From Schistocerca nitens (lineage: Eukaryota > Arthropoda > Insecta > Orthoptera > Acrididae): a stretch of 64,000 nucleotides of DNA. Position numbers and translations under genes: made by a program. The notes beneath the pieces are model-generated. The model was not told the DNA's origin, did no database searches, and saw nothing but the letters and a program-made list of their open reading frames with translations. The number at the start of each line of letters is the position of its first letter. The stretch's first letter is position 1. The DNA lies in contig NC_064616.1 in NCBI RefSeq assembly GCF_023898315.1, positions 710,301,389-710,365,388 on the forward strand, given 5' to 3'. Shown here piece by piece: positions 43,958 to 53,171 of this stretch.

Positions 43958-44185
43958 ATGGAGAAGGTGAGAAAAAAGGAAGTGCACTTTCCAAATGAAC
44001 TATGTACCACAGTGCACATTTTGAATGACTGGGATTTTTCGGTATACAGAGAGCCTCGCATAGGGATTTGGTGGCAACAGGCAGCCATTGACAGTCTTCC
44101 ATTCAAGCGACGTATAGAAGAGATGTTTAAAATTATCTCACCAATCCTCGGTGGTGTGCATAGGCAGCATGTGATAAACACATAA
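43958..44185 (+). CDS. Small hypothetical ORF in the virus
   Basis: A 75-codon intact plus frame between the ATPase end and the DUF8207-like gene. It contains FPNELCTTVHILNDW, PRIGIWWQQAAIDSLPFKRR and a C-terminal IISPILGGVHRQHV. The family is not recognised. Same strand and close spacing suggest a viral gene. It might also be a start-truncated remnant of a longer one. Confidence 0.4.
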   Translation: MEKVRKKEVHFPNELCTTVHILNDWDFSVYREPRIGIWWQQAAIDSLPFKRRIEEMFKIISPILGGVHRQHVINT

Positions 44186-44307
44186 TTCAAACCTCTAAGT
44201 GAAGGAGAAGGAAGTAAGGAATCAGGGTTATAAATTGAGATGCCTACTTAGATTCAGTTCAGATAGTGAGTGGACAGTTTTGAGCTAAAAACATACTGCA
44301 AGATTCG

Positions 44308-45397
44308 ATTAAACGAAACATTAATCTTAAAAAGCAGATTGCTAAAGCTCGATAGAATATCCGAAGAAAGAAGCTATCTCTCCATAAAATAGAAACTGAA
44401 TCCAAATCTGTGCTAGAAAAAACATTTAAACCCATTTTACAACTACTAAAAGAACTGATTTACCGATTTCCGAAAGAAAACAATAGCAATTTTGCTGCTA
44501 CTGCAGCTAGATGCCAAGACAACATCAACAGCTGTGACATTAAAGAGAAATATGATGGTGTTGTTGATATGAAGAAAGAAATGGGAAGTAGCAGAAAATT
44601 AGAAGAGCCACGTATAGCAGAAACTGCTGGTCAACTGTCATCTTCGTATTTTAATATACCTATAGACAAAACACGTGACACCGTCTGCGGCATCAGATAT
44701 GATCCGTTATCAAGTTGATGGATGATTGGAAACTCACCAGTGCATGATTTAATAATTCACAACGTAAGATATCCTGGAACTAGACGGTTATACAATTTAT
44801 TGTTCAAAATCAAGCGTAAGAATTACACGAACAGTGATCTCCAAAATTATGAAAAAATTCTGAAGGCAACCAATGCCTTTAGACAACAACACCTCTCCTT
44901 CAAGCCTGTAAATGCAAACAAAGGATATAAGTATACACGTATCATAAAACCATTAATTAGAATACTTCAGGCTGCAAAAGGTCGTACTGCAGCAGCAGCA
45001 GCAAAAGTTTCCCTGACATCTGCAGAAGAAGACCATGAAGAGGATAATAATGGCAACGAGGACGTTGGTAGTGATGATGATGATGATGAGATGATGATGA
45101 TGATGATGATGACAGTGTTGAGGAATGTAAAATTGGTAAAGCAGTGGAAGTCATAAGTGAAATACGTACAGGAAAGGGAATACCCTCCCCACCTGTAGGA
45201 AACATAGAACAAGAAGAAATTGACTGGAAAGACTACTCAAACAAATCGTTGTTGACTACATTCACTGGAATAACCTACACGAACTTGTTGAACGTCTAGT
45301 TTTTCTCCTTGCATCAAAAACTGCTAGCAATAACTCACACAACAATGAAATTATCTCAATAGAGGAAGAACTCCGAGAAGCTGTAATTATTGCTTAA
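44308..45397 (+). pseudogene. DUF8207-like viral structural gene, stops and repeat slippage
   Basis: From about 44308 the frame shows a Lys/Arg-rich N-terminus, broken by an in-frame TAG at 44353-44355. It continues through 44410-44718 (KTFKPILQLLKEL, GIRYDPL) and meets a TGA at 44716-44718. It then proceeds in the same frame with MIGNSPVHD, YPGTRRLYNLLFKIK, YEKILKATNAFRQQHL and NKGYKYTRIIKPLI. This is the pattern of a protein common in Maverick/adinto-like elements of arthropods that I know as DUF8207. A GAT repeat (about 45070-45113) changes the frame, and the remaining pattern ends near 45395-45397 with IISIEEELREAV. AATAAA follows at 45437. The role is probably structural, with function unproven. 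Confidence 0.75.
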
Positions 45398-45493
45398 CAT
45401 AAAGTAGAAATTTTACATGTTCATATCAACTGTGTAAATAAACAGTCTAGCTTGAAACAATTTTTGTGTTTTCCTCTTTTATTTCTCTTATCC

Positions 45494-45711
45494 TTTAAAG
45501 ACCTTTAAAGAAACAAATCAAAGTATATTTGATCACAGAGAAAACTGTAATTGTAAACATTGTGTGTGTGTGTGTGTTATTACGGCTAGTTTCTCAGATG
45601 CTATCGTAAAGTCGAAGGATAGCGACAGACTTGATCAATCATGGTACACAGGACGTGGTACACAGAACGAACTATCTCCGTGATACTTAAACCGAACTTT
45701 GTCAGTGGTTG

Positions 45712-45756
<45 letters not shown>

Positions 45757-45826
45757 ATTAAAGACCTTTAAAGAAACAAATCAAAGTATATTTGATCACA
45801 AAGAAAACTGTAATTGTACACATTAT
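45494..45826. repeat. Direct duplication of a 65-70 bp segment around GT tracts
   Basis: AAAGACCTTTAAAGAAACAAA through GAAAACTGTAATTGTA occurs at about 45497-45557 and again at 45757-45820 with two or three changes. Each copy lies next to a GT run (45561-45578 after the first, 45712-45754 before the second). Confidence 0.88.
45712..45754. repeat. (GT)n microsatellite
   Basis: About 40 bases of GT dinucleotides, close to the left edge of the small-virus integration. Another GT run (about 49769-49786) lies at its right edge. Confidence 0.95.
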
Positions 45827-45837
45827 ATATATACGTC

Positions 45838-46176
45838 GGAACCTGCGCGCGGCCTTGAAACCGTTGCGCAATCGCGAAAACGCGTACTCGGGCCACTGGT
45901 AATACTAGGTGGCCCGGAGTCGCTTTCTAAAGGGGCCCCCACTGGGGCCAGTGCCGCGGGTGCCTCTCCATCTCCGAATAGGTACGCTGGCAAGCGCGAC
46001 ATCGGCAAATCCCATCCGTCGTCAGATCCATGTTGTGTAGTGTCTTCTTCATTCCCAGTTCCCTCTGCATCAGTATTTGTGCAATGTTCTTGGGCTTGGG
46101 TTTGTTGTACACCACTGGAAGCATCTTCATACATTGTTCGACGGTATCCCACAGCGGGACGCAGGTGGTACGCCAT
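45838..46176 (-). CDS. ORF Z: acidic/Pro-rich overlapping ORF of the small virus
   Basis: A minus frame overlapping ORF Y in a different phase. It contains EGTGNEEDTTQHGSDDGWDL and then Pro/Ala-rich LFGDGEAPAALAPVGAPLES. In the second copy (47125-46890) the frame runs on to a basic motif GSRGRYKRR. No known domain is seen. An overlapping acidic then Pro-rich then basic layout suggests a regulatory or phosphoprotein-like role, but this is a guess, and the frame could be passive. Confidence 0.35.
45843..46072. repeat. Viral segment, direct repeat copy 1 (copy 2 at 46960-47189)
   Basis: 230 bases from CTGCGCGCGGCCTTGAAACC to CCCTCTGCATCA, with a handful of substitutions between copies. It encodes, on the minus strand, the end of ORF Y and the middle of ORF Z. 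Confidence 0.95.
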
Positions 46177-46346
46177 CCTGCAATATCCAAAAGATAAAAT
46201 AACCTACTTATCCAATCTGCACGGTAATGTTCACACAGATGGTAACTACATGTGCACTGCCACTTCTTCTTTTCCACAGACAACTTGTGTACAAGACTAT
46301 ATTTCTCTTTACCCTGGCAAGGAGACCTCACTACCCGTGAGGCCAT
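45927..46346 (-). CDS. ORF Y: SWIM-like zinc-finger protein of the small virus, intact
   Basis: An intact 139-codon minus frame. Residues about 15-50 read KEKYSLVHKLSVEKKKWQC and continue with CTCSYHLCEH, giving C-x-C-x4-C-x-H. That is the spacing of SWIM zinc fingers, which bind DNA or proteins and are known from MULE transposases and FAR1-type proteins. A second Cys cluster, ICRCRACQ, lies near residue 115. The region after residue 75 overlaps ORF Z in another frame, a compact-genome feature. A 5' copy truncated at 48841 lies on the plus strand (48627-48841). The viral origin is inferred because it is collinear with capsid and ORF X in both orientations. Confidence 0.6.
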   Translation of the reverse strand: MASRVVRSPCQGKEKYSLVHKLSVEKKKWQCTCSYHLCEHYRADWISRLFYLLDIAGWRTTCVPLWDTVEQCMKMLPVVYNKPKPKNIAQILMQRELGMKKTLHNMDLTTDGICRCRACQRTYSEMERHPRHWPQWGPL

Positions 46347-46399
46347 TTTCTAGGATGGCCTACGGCTGTGTGTCTGAGAAGGACTCTGTGGTGTACTAC

Positions 46400-46735
46400 T
46401 GAGGTTCTAATATGTGTACCATAGAGGCCTGTATCTACCTTGCCTAAAATCAAAATAACGGTGCGCACACCTTATACCGTTAGGCATGAATACAAACTCC
46501 CTATACGCCTCTCTGAATTGATTAATTAATTGTTGCAGGTTAGGTTTGTAAAACCAAAGTTCTTCAAGCACAATCACAGCAGCAGAATAATTAATTTTGT
46601 TCCCATAGAATGTTAGTGCTAGATCGTCGATACGCTGCTGGTTGGTAGGTACCAGGAAGGCGAGCCGGAGATCGTCAGGATAATTTCGGATGTGCTCCCA
46701 ATTTGAATAAAAAAAACTCCAACACAGACATTAGC
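46400..46735 (-). pseudogene. ORF X, inverted copy, frameshifted
   Basis: Mirror copy of the ORF at 48231-48566. It has eight As at 46709-46716 where the other copies have seven, so the start is out of frame with the body. Confidence 0.75.
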
Positions 46736-46753
46736 TGTAACAATAACCTTTAT

Positions 46754-47125
46754 TTAGAATGTTACAGTTCCTTTCCTTTTACAGAACGTCATATAAACAC
46801 GATTACGAACTACAAATGTAACATATTTCACCTCGCTCTGGACAACATCATTTTTTGCCGGTTCATCACCAGCAATTTCAACACGTCTTTTATACCTGCC
46901 CCTAGAGCCGGTGTTGCAAGCGTCTGGAACTTGTCCAAGCCTGTCCGGCACGACGGAATCTGCGCGCGGCCTTGAAACCGTTGCGCAATCGCGAAAACGC
47001 GTACTCGGGCCACTGGTAATACTAGGTGGCCCGGAGTCGCTTTCTAAAGGGGCCCCCACTGGGGCCAGCGCCGCGGGTGCCTCTCCATCTCCGAATAGGT
47101 ACGCTGGCAAGCGCGACATCGGCAA
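46754..47125 (-). pseudogene. Chimeric ORF: ORF Z joined to the capsid C-terminus by rearrangement
   Basis: The minus frame begins in the second ORF Z copy (DLPMSRLPAYLFGDG nearby) and passes RGRYKRR. Near 46889 it enters the last ~45 residues of the capsid-like protein (EIAGDEPAKND, ending at 46754). The junction marks a recombination breakpoint between viral segments rather than a natural gene. Confidence 0.7.
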
Positions 47126-47186
47126 ATCCCATCCGTCGTCAGATCCGCGTTGTGTAGTGTCTTCTTCATTCCCAGTTCCCTCTGCA

Positions 47187-47565
47187 TCATGTTATATTGT
47201 TCGAGGAATTTGATTGGTTGAGATGGCGGCCTTATGCTTCTATATTGAAGCGAATTGTGGAAGGTCGTCCAGTTACTGTCAACATTAAAAATAAACCTGG
47301 CATGACCATAAAGCATAGGGGACTTGTCATATTTGTGTCAAACGATTTTAATGTAGGTGATGAGGCTTTGATATCTAGACTTCATGTTGTACATGCCGAT
47401 TGTCATATTGTACATTGTCGCAATGTTAAGGACGAGATGGCGTCGGACCCGTCGGACGTTGAGGCCGAGGAAGAGGTGGTATTCTTATCGTCGGATGAGG
47501 ATGAGGACGAGACTTCGCCGTGCGCGTCCGAGGCGATGGATACGCCGACGGAACACTCTGACTAG
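47187..47565 (+). pseudogene. Rep fragment: superfamily 3 helicase, Walker B to C-terminus
   Basis: The frame begins at a breakpoint (47189/47190) with the hydrophobic strand and acidic pair of Walker B (ILFEEFDW), followed by KRIVEGRPV and the motif C segment GLVIFVSND with its Asn. This is the layout of the SF3 helicase in Rep of circular single-stranded DNA viruses. The C-terminus is very acidic (EAEEEVVFLSSDEDEDE) and overlaps the start of the capsid gene in another frame, ending at 47565. The HUH endonuclease domain and Walker A are missing, so it cannot act in replication. I know of similar Rep fragments integrated in many arthropod genomes. Confidence 0.72.
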
Positions 47566-48220
47566 ACCATATTTTGGCCGTATGTGCAAGTGGCGAACAG
47601 AGTTTACACAGGCAGATGGAGTACGGTTCGAATACGGCAAGATGGGTGCAACCGAAAAATACGATGAGAATGCACAGAACTTTACAACACTAAGACACTA
47701 TGACATAACAGACGAATTTAAATTTTTTGCTAATAAATATGATGCTGTAATTATTAACAAGATCGTTACGTATGTATATAGAATTAATGTAAGGGTTGAG
47801 CGACTAACGTTAGATGATAGAGCAAATAAAAAAATTTTTGAAGACCAAGGGGTACTGGAGAAGATACGTATAGCGTGTACTAACAAGTTGGGACCATTTA
47901 GCCTTAAGCCGGAACATTCATCTGGCGTTCCATCGAGAAAATATTCCAGACGTAATCGATTTAAATTTGTTACATATTGTAAACCAGAAACAAGTGCAGA
48001 CATAAATAAGGTAAAGGGATGGCCAGACTTAGAAAATATGTGTAAGTGTAAAAATAAACTATTTCAGGGTGTCAATCCATTTTATATAGGTGTTGAAATT
48101 GCTGGTGATGAACCGGCAAAAAATGATGTTGTCCAGAGCGAGGTGAAATATGTTACATTTGTAGTTCGTAATCGTGTTTATATGACGTTCTGTAAAAGGA
48201 AAGGAACTGTAACATTCTAA
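47423..48220 (+). CDS. Capsid-like protein of the small virus, intact, copy 1
   Basis: An intact 265-codon frame starting at ATG 47423. Residues 1-45 are extremely rich in Arg (RTRWRRTRRTLRPRKRW and more), as in circovirus-like capsid proteins, where this tail binds DNA and gives nuclear import. The rest has alternating hydrophobic and polar strands (YDITDEFKFFANKYDAVIIN, YRINVRVERL, RFKFVTYCKPE) compatible with a jelly-roll. The stop overlaps an AATAAA (48220-48225). The start overlaps the acidic Rep C-terminus in another frame. The assignment to a CRESS-virus capsid is based on composition, size and neighbours, because sequence identity across such capsids is usually low. Confidence 0.72.
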   Translation: MLRTRWRRTRRTLRPRKRWYSYRRMRMRTRLRRARPRRWIRRRNTLTRPYFGRMCKWRTEFTQADGVRFEYGKMGATEKYDENAQNFTTLRHYDITDEFKFFANKYDAVIINKIVTYVYRINVRVERLTLDDRANKKIFEDQGVLEKIRIACTNKLGPFSLKPEHSSGVPSRKYSRRNRFKFVTYCKPETSADINKVKGWPDLENMCKCKNKLFQGVNPFYIGVEIAGDEPAKNDVVQSEVKYVTFVVRNRVYMTFCKRKGTVTF

Positions 48221-48230
48221 ATAAAGGTTA

Positions 48231-48566
48231 TTGTTACAGCTAATGTCTGTGTTGGAGTTTTTTTATTCAAATTGGGAGCACATCCGAAATTATCCTGACG
48301 ATCTCCGGCTCGCCTTCCTGGTACCTACCAACCAGCAGCGTATCGACGATCTAGCATTAACATTCTATGGGAACAAAATTAATTATTCTGCTGCTGTGAT
48401 TGTGCTTGAAGAACTTTGGTTTTACAAACCTAACCTGCAACAATTAATTAATCAATTCAGAGAGGCGTATAGGGAGTTTGTATTCATGCCTAACGGTATA
48501 AGGTGTGCGCACCGTTATTTTGATTTTAGGCAAGGTAGATACAGGCCTCTATGGTACACATATTAG
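48231..48566 (+). CDS. ORF X of the small virus, intact
   Basis: A 111-codon frame beginning 11 bases after the capsid stop. It contains LEFFYSNWEHIRNYPDDLRL, FYGNKINYSAAVIVLEELWF and NLQQLINQFREAYREF, a helical, aromatic-rich protein with no motif that I know. A frameshifted inverted copy lies at 46400-46735. Its position right after the capsid gene on the same strand suggests co-expression in the original virus. Confidence 0.5.
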   Translation: MLQLMSVLEFFYSNWEHIRNYPDDLRLAFLVPTNQQRIDDLALTFYGNKINYSAAVIVLEELWFYKPNLQQLINQFREAYREFVFMPNGIRCAHRYFDFRQGRYRPLWYTY

Positions 48567-48626
48567 AACCTCAGTAGTACACTACAGAGTCCTTCTCAGA
48601 CACACAGCCGTAGGCCATCCTAGAAA

Positions 48627-48841
48627 ATGGCCTCACGGGTAGTGAGGTCTCCTTGCCAGGGTAAAGAGAAATATAGGCTTGTACACAAGTTGTCTGTGGA
48701 AAAGAAGAAGTGGCAGTGCACATGTAGTTACCATCTGTGTGAACATTACCGTGCAGATTGGATAAGTAGGTTATTTTATCTTTTGGATATTGCAGGATGG
48801 CGTACCACCTGCGTCCCGCTGTGGGATACCGTCGAACAATG
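48627..48841 (+). pseudogene. ORF Y, truncated plus-strand copy
   Basis: Carries the start and the SWIM-like Cys/His cluster of ORF Y, then stops matching at 48841, where a flipped segment (48842-48952) begins. The frame runs on into unrelated residues to 48923. Confidence 0.75.
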
Positions 48842-48952
48842 TCAGGATAATTTCGGATGTGCTCCCAATTTGAATAAAAAAACTCCAACGCAGACATTAG
48901 CTGTAACAATAACCTTTATTTAGAATGTTACAGTTCCTTTCCTTTTACAGAA

Positions 48953-49719
48953 GGACGTTGAGGCCGAGGAAGAGGTGGTATTCTTATCGTCGGATGAGGA
49001 TGAGGACGAGATTTCGCCGTGCGCGTCCGAGGCGATGGATACGCCGACGGAACACTCTGACTAGACCATATTTTGGCCGTATGTGCAAGTGGCGAACAGA
49101 GTTTACACAGGCAGATGGAGTACGGTTCGAATACGGCAAGATGGGTGCAACCGAAAAATACGATGAGAATGCACAGAACTTTACAACACTAAGACACTAT
49201 GACATAACAGACGAATTTAAATTTTTTGCTAATAAATATGATGCTGTAATTATTAACAAGATCGTTACGTATGTATATAGAATTAATGTAAGGGTTGAGC
49301 GACTAACGTTAGATGATAGAGCAAATAAAAAAATTTTTGAAGACCAAGGGGTACTGGAGAAGATACGTATAGCGTGTACTAACAAGTTGGGACCATTTAG
49401 CCTTAAGCCGGAACGTTCTTCTGGCGTTCCATGGAGAAAATATTCCAGACGTAATCGATTTAAATTTGTTACATATTGTAAACCAGAAACAAGTGCAGAC
49501 ATAAATAAGGTAAAGGGATGGCCAGACTTAGAAAATATGTGTAAGTGTAAAAATAAACTATTTCAGGGTGTCAATCCATTTTATATAGGTGTTGAAATTG
49601 CTGGTGATGAACCGGCAAAAAATGATGTTGTCCAGAGCGAGGTGAAATATGTTACATTTGTAGTTCGTAATCGTGTTTATATGACGTTCTGTAAAAGGAA
49701 AGGAACTGTAACATTCTAA
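48953..49719 (+). pseudogene. Capsid-like gene, copy 2, lacking its first codons
   Basis: Nearly identical to 47450-48220, but the breakpoint at about 48953 removes the original ATG and about 10 codons. An upstream start in flipped sequence (48925) keeps the frame open to 49719. Three codon-level differences lie near 49011, 49414-49420 and 49430. All else is conserved, so divergence since duplication is under about 1 percent. Confidence 0.85.
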
Positions 49720-49890
49720 ATAAAGGTTATTGTTACAGCTAATGTCTGCGTTGGAGTTTTTTTATTGTGTGTGTGTGTGTGTGTACGTAACCGACTCATC
49801 TGGACGGCTGCCCGACCTTGCGCAACGGCCAGAAGGCGATGACTCACTCTTCGAAGTGTTCCAGAACGAACATAGACATACTACTGAAAT

Positions 49891-50101
49891 CATATGGAAG
49901 TTTGAGTCTGGCTGTGAAACGTGCTCGTATGGCCTAATGGTAAGGCGACGGCTCTCGATAAGCGGGGGATCCGGCTTCGATTCCCAGAACGGCACAAAAT
50001 ATCATTGTTGTCATTATACAGCTGATGGTTATTCATATTCGCAACTGCAAGTGTATTTCATGTGTATAACATGTTTGTGTCCTCTTCGGCATGTTGTACA
50101 C
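49891..50101 (+). mobile_element. tRNA-like SINE, second family, copy 1
   Basis: CATATGGAAGTTTGAGT, then the tRNA-like head GTGCTCGTATGGCCTAATGGTAAGGCGACGG, T-arm-like GGCTTCGATTCCCAGAACGGCAC and a body with CATTGTTGTCATT, CAGCTGATGG and ATAACATGTTTGTGTCCT. It matches 63476-63692 from end to end. The anticodon cannot be assigned safely. Confidence 0.88.
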
Positions 50102-52232
50102 ATGATTGCATGGAAAGGAAAGGGACCCTGCTTGGTAATAATGTCTGAGGACAATGACAACACAGGTGCCCTACAAGTTTCAACTATTGTAGGTTATTAT
50201 TCAAGTTAGCCATACTCTGTGAAAGAAATGCTGCTGGGTAATCCCTATATCAGTTTATAATTTTTCACTTAACAGCTGTGCGGACGACGAAGAATGTAGC
50301 CGACGACAACGCTAAGCTGCCGCTGTTGCTGCTGCTGGATGAGAAAACCGAGTTACAGATACTTATGGGACAGGCAATAGATACACTTGCAGCTTCCACC
50401 GTGCTCCCAGTACTCACGGTTAACGAATTTGGTGCGCATACACAGGCGCGATCATAGCTGCACACTGCGTCTGCGACAGCGCCCAACAAATACTTCCATA
50501 GGCAAAGATAAACAATGGCACAGCTACTGCCATTTCGTCGTTGTCATCGATACTGTTAAATCAAGTCCTTTGGCTATTACCCAGCAATTTACAATATTTT
50601 CATTATAATTACAATCAATAATACACAGTCAGAAATAAATATACTATTACATCGATTGCTTATTAAATACAGTTTCTGTAATACAGCTTACAGATTCAGT
50701 ATCATAATTACAGTGCAAGTTATCAACGTAATTTAAACGGCAAAATTTTCGGACGGTGTAGAATGTATTTTATCAGCATTTCCGATGTTACAAACTCTTA
50801 TCATTTAGATACATGCCAAAAGTGTGTACGTTTGTGTTATTACATTGACATCCGACCAAGTCTTCTGGGTGCTACACTTTTTTGGTCAGGCAGGCAAAAG
50901 TATCTGGACGACCTGAATTGCGTTTCCGCTGATTTCCATAGCACCCATATAACGGAGTTGTCTTGCGGGTCCTCTAAACTCTTAGCAGTACAGTCGTTTC
51001 ACTATAAAAACTGGATACCACGAGAGATCAATACAGAACATAGTTCTTTAAGGTAATCACTGAACATGTAAATCAACACCACAACATTGCAAATACGAGG
51101 AAACTCGTCATTAGAGATGAGACAGTCTTTAACGTTTGTAAATTCAATTTGGTTACAGTAACTGACATTTCAAATCCACTACAACACTCATTAGAACTTG
51201 AGTTAACTAACTCCGTCACTTATGTCATGTTTTGTGCCAAACTAATTAAAATGATGCAAACTTCTTAGAAACTCTCCTTAGTGAAGTGCATCAACCTAAA
51301 ATCAGTGTGAATATAAAATTCTGAACCAAGGTTTTCTATTTTAGATTATGGTGGTATTCCTTTATACATTTTATATAGTCATCTACACCCGCATTTTTTG
51401 TCATGGTTTCAAATTATGCAAACTGGCTTTCTGCAAAAGCAGTTGGCACTTAAGTAACGTTGCCATCACTGTGTCGAAGTTTCATGAGACTTGCGTTAAC
51501 AGGATTTAAGTTCTCAATACTTACACGCACGGCATCTTCAAAACAAGCAGATCTGACAAAACCTCGCAGAATACCTATTATGTCGCTTTCATGGAACATA
51601 TGTTCTTCATAACTCCGTTCGTGGAATTCAAAGTCAGATGGACTATCTGCATTTCTGTCGCAACGCTCTTGGTGTATCATTTCTTTTTCATGAATAGGTA
51701 TGACATCACAGAAATTATGATGCCATTTTGTAAGTGTAACGGCGCAATTGGTATTTGTAAATGGTTAGCCGGATAGCACCTGAGGAACGGAGAGCTAAGT
51801 TGCGGAGGAGTTATGCTTTGTATTTCCGTGATGATCTGTGGACAAAAGGTTCTCTAGCTCAAGAAAATTTATTATATTCAAACAGAGAAATCGTTCATGA
51901 ATTCTGCAGGAAACCGATGTTAGTAAGTATGTGTCCGGCATATGTAAACATATGTGGTATTGTGTACCATATTTGTATCCTGTGAGTAATACGTGTATGG
52001 ACATGGCCTTTTGGACGAGATGCTGTGTATTTTTAAATATTTTAGCGATGACAAACGTTTATAATGTGCTTAGTTTTGTCCGCTAACATCTTGTGCATGA
52101 TGTCACCGAAAAATGAACGTTTTACTGCAAAAAAATTTTAAGACATGAAGATGACAGCTAATACTGTTGAAACCGGTTGTCTTGGATAAAAAATATTTTG
52201 TGCGATCTTGGTTATTGAATGGTTTTTGACAA
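50102..52232. other. No feature seen
   Basis: About 2.1 kb of AT-rich sequence. Frames of 73-97 codons (50387-50608, 50763-51056, 51450-51680 minus) show no recognisable domain. Confidence 0.4.
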
Positions 52233-53171
52233 TTAAAACAGTTCGCCCTTCAGCAGTCTCATGATGAGAAAATTGAATCGGCATGTTAGTACTATCCTCT
52301 CTTTCTTAAAAGCCCAATTTAAAACATCGGCTACCCTGTTGCTGTCTTCTATTGCCAGTCCAAACTGGTCAACGAGTGACTTAGTAGAAGCCTTCGACCC
52401 ACTTAGCGAATCTACATAGGACAAGAATTTTCTAGCGTGCTCGGCAACATCTTTTGCTGAGGAACGATGATAGAAGGTGTTGTATGCTTCACACTTTCTT
52501 CTATTTACAGACCCACAAATTTCTACAATCCTTTATCTGTCATCATTTGCACGTCCATTTCCCAAGCAAGACTGCAACATTCTCTTCTTCCTCAGTATTT
52601 TACGAATTTAGTTGTTAAACAACAGCGGGTTTGATGCATTCTTAATCCACTTATTCGGCATATTCTTCTACAGAGTGCGATTTGCAATCCGTTTAAACTC
52701 TGCCTATAATTCCTCTACGTCCTTCATATTGCAACAATATGACGTCCATTCATTGTCTATGTGGGATTCTAGCAACTGATTATCTGCTCTTCGTAGCAAC
52801 AAATACGCTCCTAGCATTCTTGGCGGTTTTATTAACTTTAGTAACCATCGCCGCTTTGATGACATCATCATTTATCTCTGTCGCTATAGTGACATTGTCA
52901 CTAAGGCCAGGACTACCCCTAGCTACAAGATCTAAAATATTTTCATTGCGTGTGGGCTGCCGAACTAACAGCTCTACGCAGTTTTCGGAAAAGTGTTCAA
53001 AAGTACTTCGCAAGACTACCTGTCTATATCACCAGCAATGAATCCATAGACGTCGCAGATTATAATTGGTAGGTTAAAATCGCCTTTAGCTAATATGCTC
53101 TTGGTGTTTCAGCCTACTAACGGTTAATTTCCTTTGACTGACGATGAATATCAGTACATAAACGCAATACG
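52233..53171 (-). mobile_element. Degraded CR1-like LINE fragment
   Basis: Minus-strand pieces: 53013-52780 contains PTRNENILDL and GSPGLSDNVTIA, the late endonuclease region. After frameshifts, 52424-52233 contains SYVDSLSGSKAS and GLAIEDSNRVADVLNWAFKK, the linker before the reverse transcriptase. The same linker occurs in the element at 57060-59660. The reverse transcriptase itself is lost. Confidence 0.8.

Larger units (their letters stand above)
45838..49768. mobile_element. Endogenous circular Rep-encoding (CRESS-like) DNA virus, rearranged multimer
   Basis: About 3.9 kb made of direct and inverted copies of one viral unit. Segments: 46134-46885 is the reverse of 48093-48841; 45843-46072 repeats directly at 46960-47189; 47458-48264 repeats directly at about 48955-49766 with about five base differences; and 48842-48952 is a short flipped piece. 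The unit carries, in one sense, a Rep helicase end, an Arg-rich capsid-like gene, ORF X and ORFs Y/Z. The compact AATAAA overlapping the capsid stop is virus-like. Such multimers fit integration of rolling-circle concatemers. It lies between GT microsatellites, next to the older large-virus remnant. Confidence 0.78.

Noticed and set aside
45719..46402. A 227-codon plus-strand frame starting in the GT repeat
   Set aside because: It begins with Met/Cys/Val repeats from the microsatellite and then reads antisense to viral ORFs Y and Z. It is a shadow frame.
46134..48841. Gyrovirus or anellovirus origin of the small virus, suggested by overlapping ORFs and a Cys/His cluster
   Set aside because: The Cys/His spacing does not fit the motif I recall for anellovirus ORF2, and the linked SF3 helicase fragment points to a Rep-encoding virus.
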